Positions 63,844 to 64,000 of a stretch of 64,000 bases of DNA are shown in pieces. The position numbers were made by a program, and so were the translations under genes. The stretch is from contig CAWAIR010000018.1 of NCBI GenBank assembly GCA_963782045.1, positions 372,001 through 436,000 of the forward strand, read 5' to 3'. This stretch comes from CAVSRC01 sp963782045. Its GTDB lineage: Bacteria > Pseudomonadota > Alphaproteobacteria > Rhizobiales > Kaistiaceae. Each line of letters begins with the position of its first letter. Within the stretch, counting starts at the first letter, position 1. Under the pieces are notes generated by a model, which did no database searches, was not told where the DNA came from, and worked only from the letters and a program-made list of their open reading frames with translations.

Positions 63844-64000
63844 TCACAACGGAATATTGTCGTGCTTTTTCCATGGGTTGGCGAGCTGCTTGGCGCGCAG
63901 CATGCGCAGCGCCTTGGCCACCCGCGGGCGCGTCGTGTGCGGCTTGATCACGTCGTCGATATAGCCGCGCTCGGCGGCAACGAACGGCGACATGAATCGG
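63844..64000 (-). CDS. pccB: propionyl-CoA carboxylase beta subunit, 3' end (continues past the window)
   Basis: The last 51 codons are visible on the minus strand: RFMSPFVAAERGYIDDVIKP, then HTTRPRVAKALRMLRAKQLA and NPWKKHDNIPL followed by TGA. These are the C-terminus of the carboxyltransferase subunit, with the conserved AAERGYIDDVI and KKHGN/DIPL-like ending. Partner of the PccA encoded at 53468-55477, with an 8-kb insertion of other genes between them. Confidence 0.93.
   Translation of the reverse strand, partial: RFMSPFVAAERGYIDDVIKPHTTRPRVAKALRMLRAKQLANPWKKHDNIPL

Overview
The window is about 64 kb of GC-rich chromosome from an alphaproteobacterium, most likely in or near the Hyphomicrobiales/Rhodospirillales. 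Pointers are two MipZ-type division regulators, an EipB (DUF1849) envelope protein, a phasin, a ClpS-ClpA pair, BigR/SqrR-type persulfide sensing, a gnnAB-like pair for a diamino-sugar lipid A, and a propionyl-CoA carboxylase alpha subunit of the alphaproteobacterial type. No rRNA, CRISPR array or prophage was found. One tRNA (Leu, GAG) and one complete IS630-type insertion sequence are present.

Layout. 1-4.8 kb: tail of a DHA2 drug exporter, a diguanylate cyclase and gyrA. 4.9-8.2 kb: an AT-richer accessory patch with a winged-helix gene, a decayed partner gene, an IS630 element, and a DUF559 nuclease gene bracketed by inverted palindromic repeats. 8.3-17.1 kb: two tandem cold-shock genes with duplicated leaders, gatB, chorismate mutase, a large exported protein of unknown function lying between a ridA fragment and an intact ridA, then ridA-gatA-GNAT-gatC. 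17.2-28.4 kb: dinB, tandem L,D-transpeptidases, eipB, a Rid protein, a phosphodiesterase, a GNAT/FemAB-like protein, HIT, ChaC, clpA and clpS. 28.5-34.7 kb: phasin, a D,D-carboxypeptidase with a SPOR-like tail, a J-domain membrane protein, a VWA-like protein, two mipZ paralogues and DUF1489. 34.9-41.4 kb: K+ uptake (trkH, kup), then a sulfide-detoxification cluster. 41.5-50.1 kb: aldo/keto reductase, gnnB-gnnA, an HD-domain protein and a cytochrome bo3-type quinol oxidase operon. 50.2-56.9 kb: tRNA-Leu, lipB, acylphosphatase, an arsR-permease-redox operon with a perfect FNR-type box, pccA and an MgtC/DUF4010 protein. 57-64 kb: a CUT2-type sugar ABC transporter, YARHG protein, lrgAB, cfa, a BamE-like protein and the 3' end of pccB.

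Five otherwise well-conserved genes (the MFS exporter, clpA, cyoA, cyoB and the ABC ATPase) are each broken by one net +1 frame change. Because every break has the same sign and both halves keep conserved sequence, insertion-type sequence or assembly errors are a serious possibility. The decayed gene at 5.75-6.38 kb and the ridA fragment carry -1 changes instead and look like genuine pseudogenes.

Starts were chosen from start codons, Shine-Dalgarno-like sequence, overlaps with neighbours and family resemblance. All functional calls rest on recognised motifs and remembered family resemblance; no database search was run.
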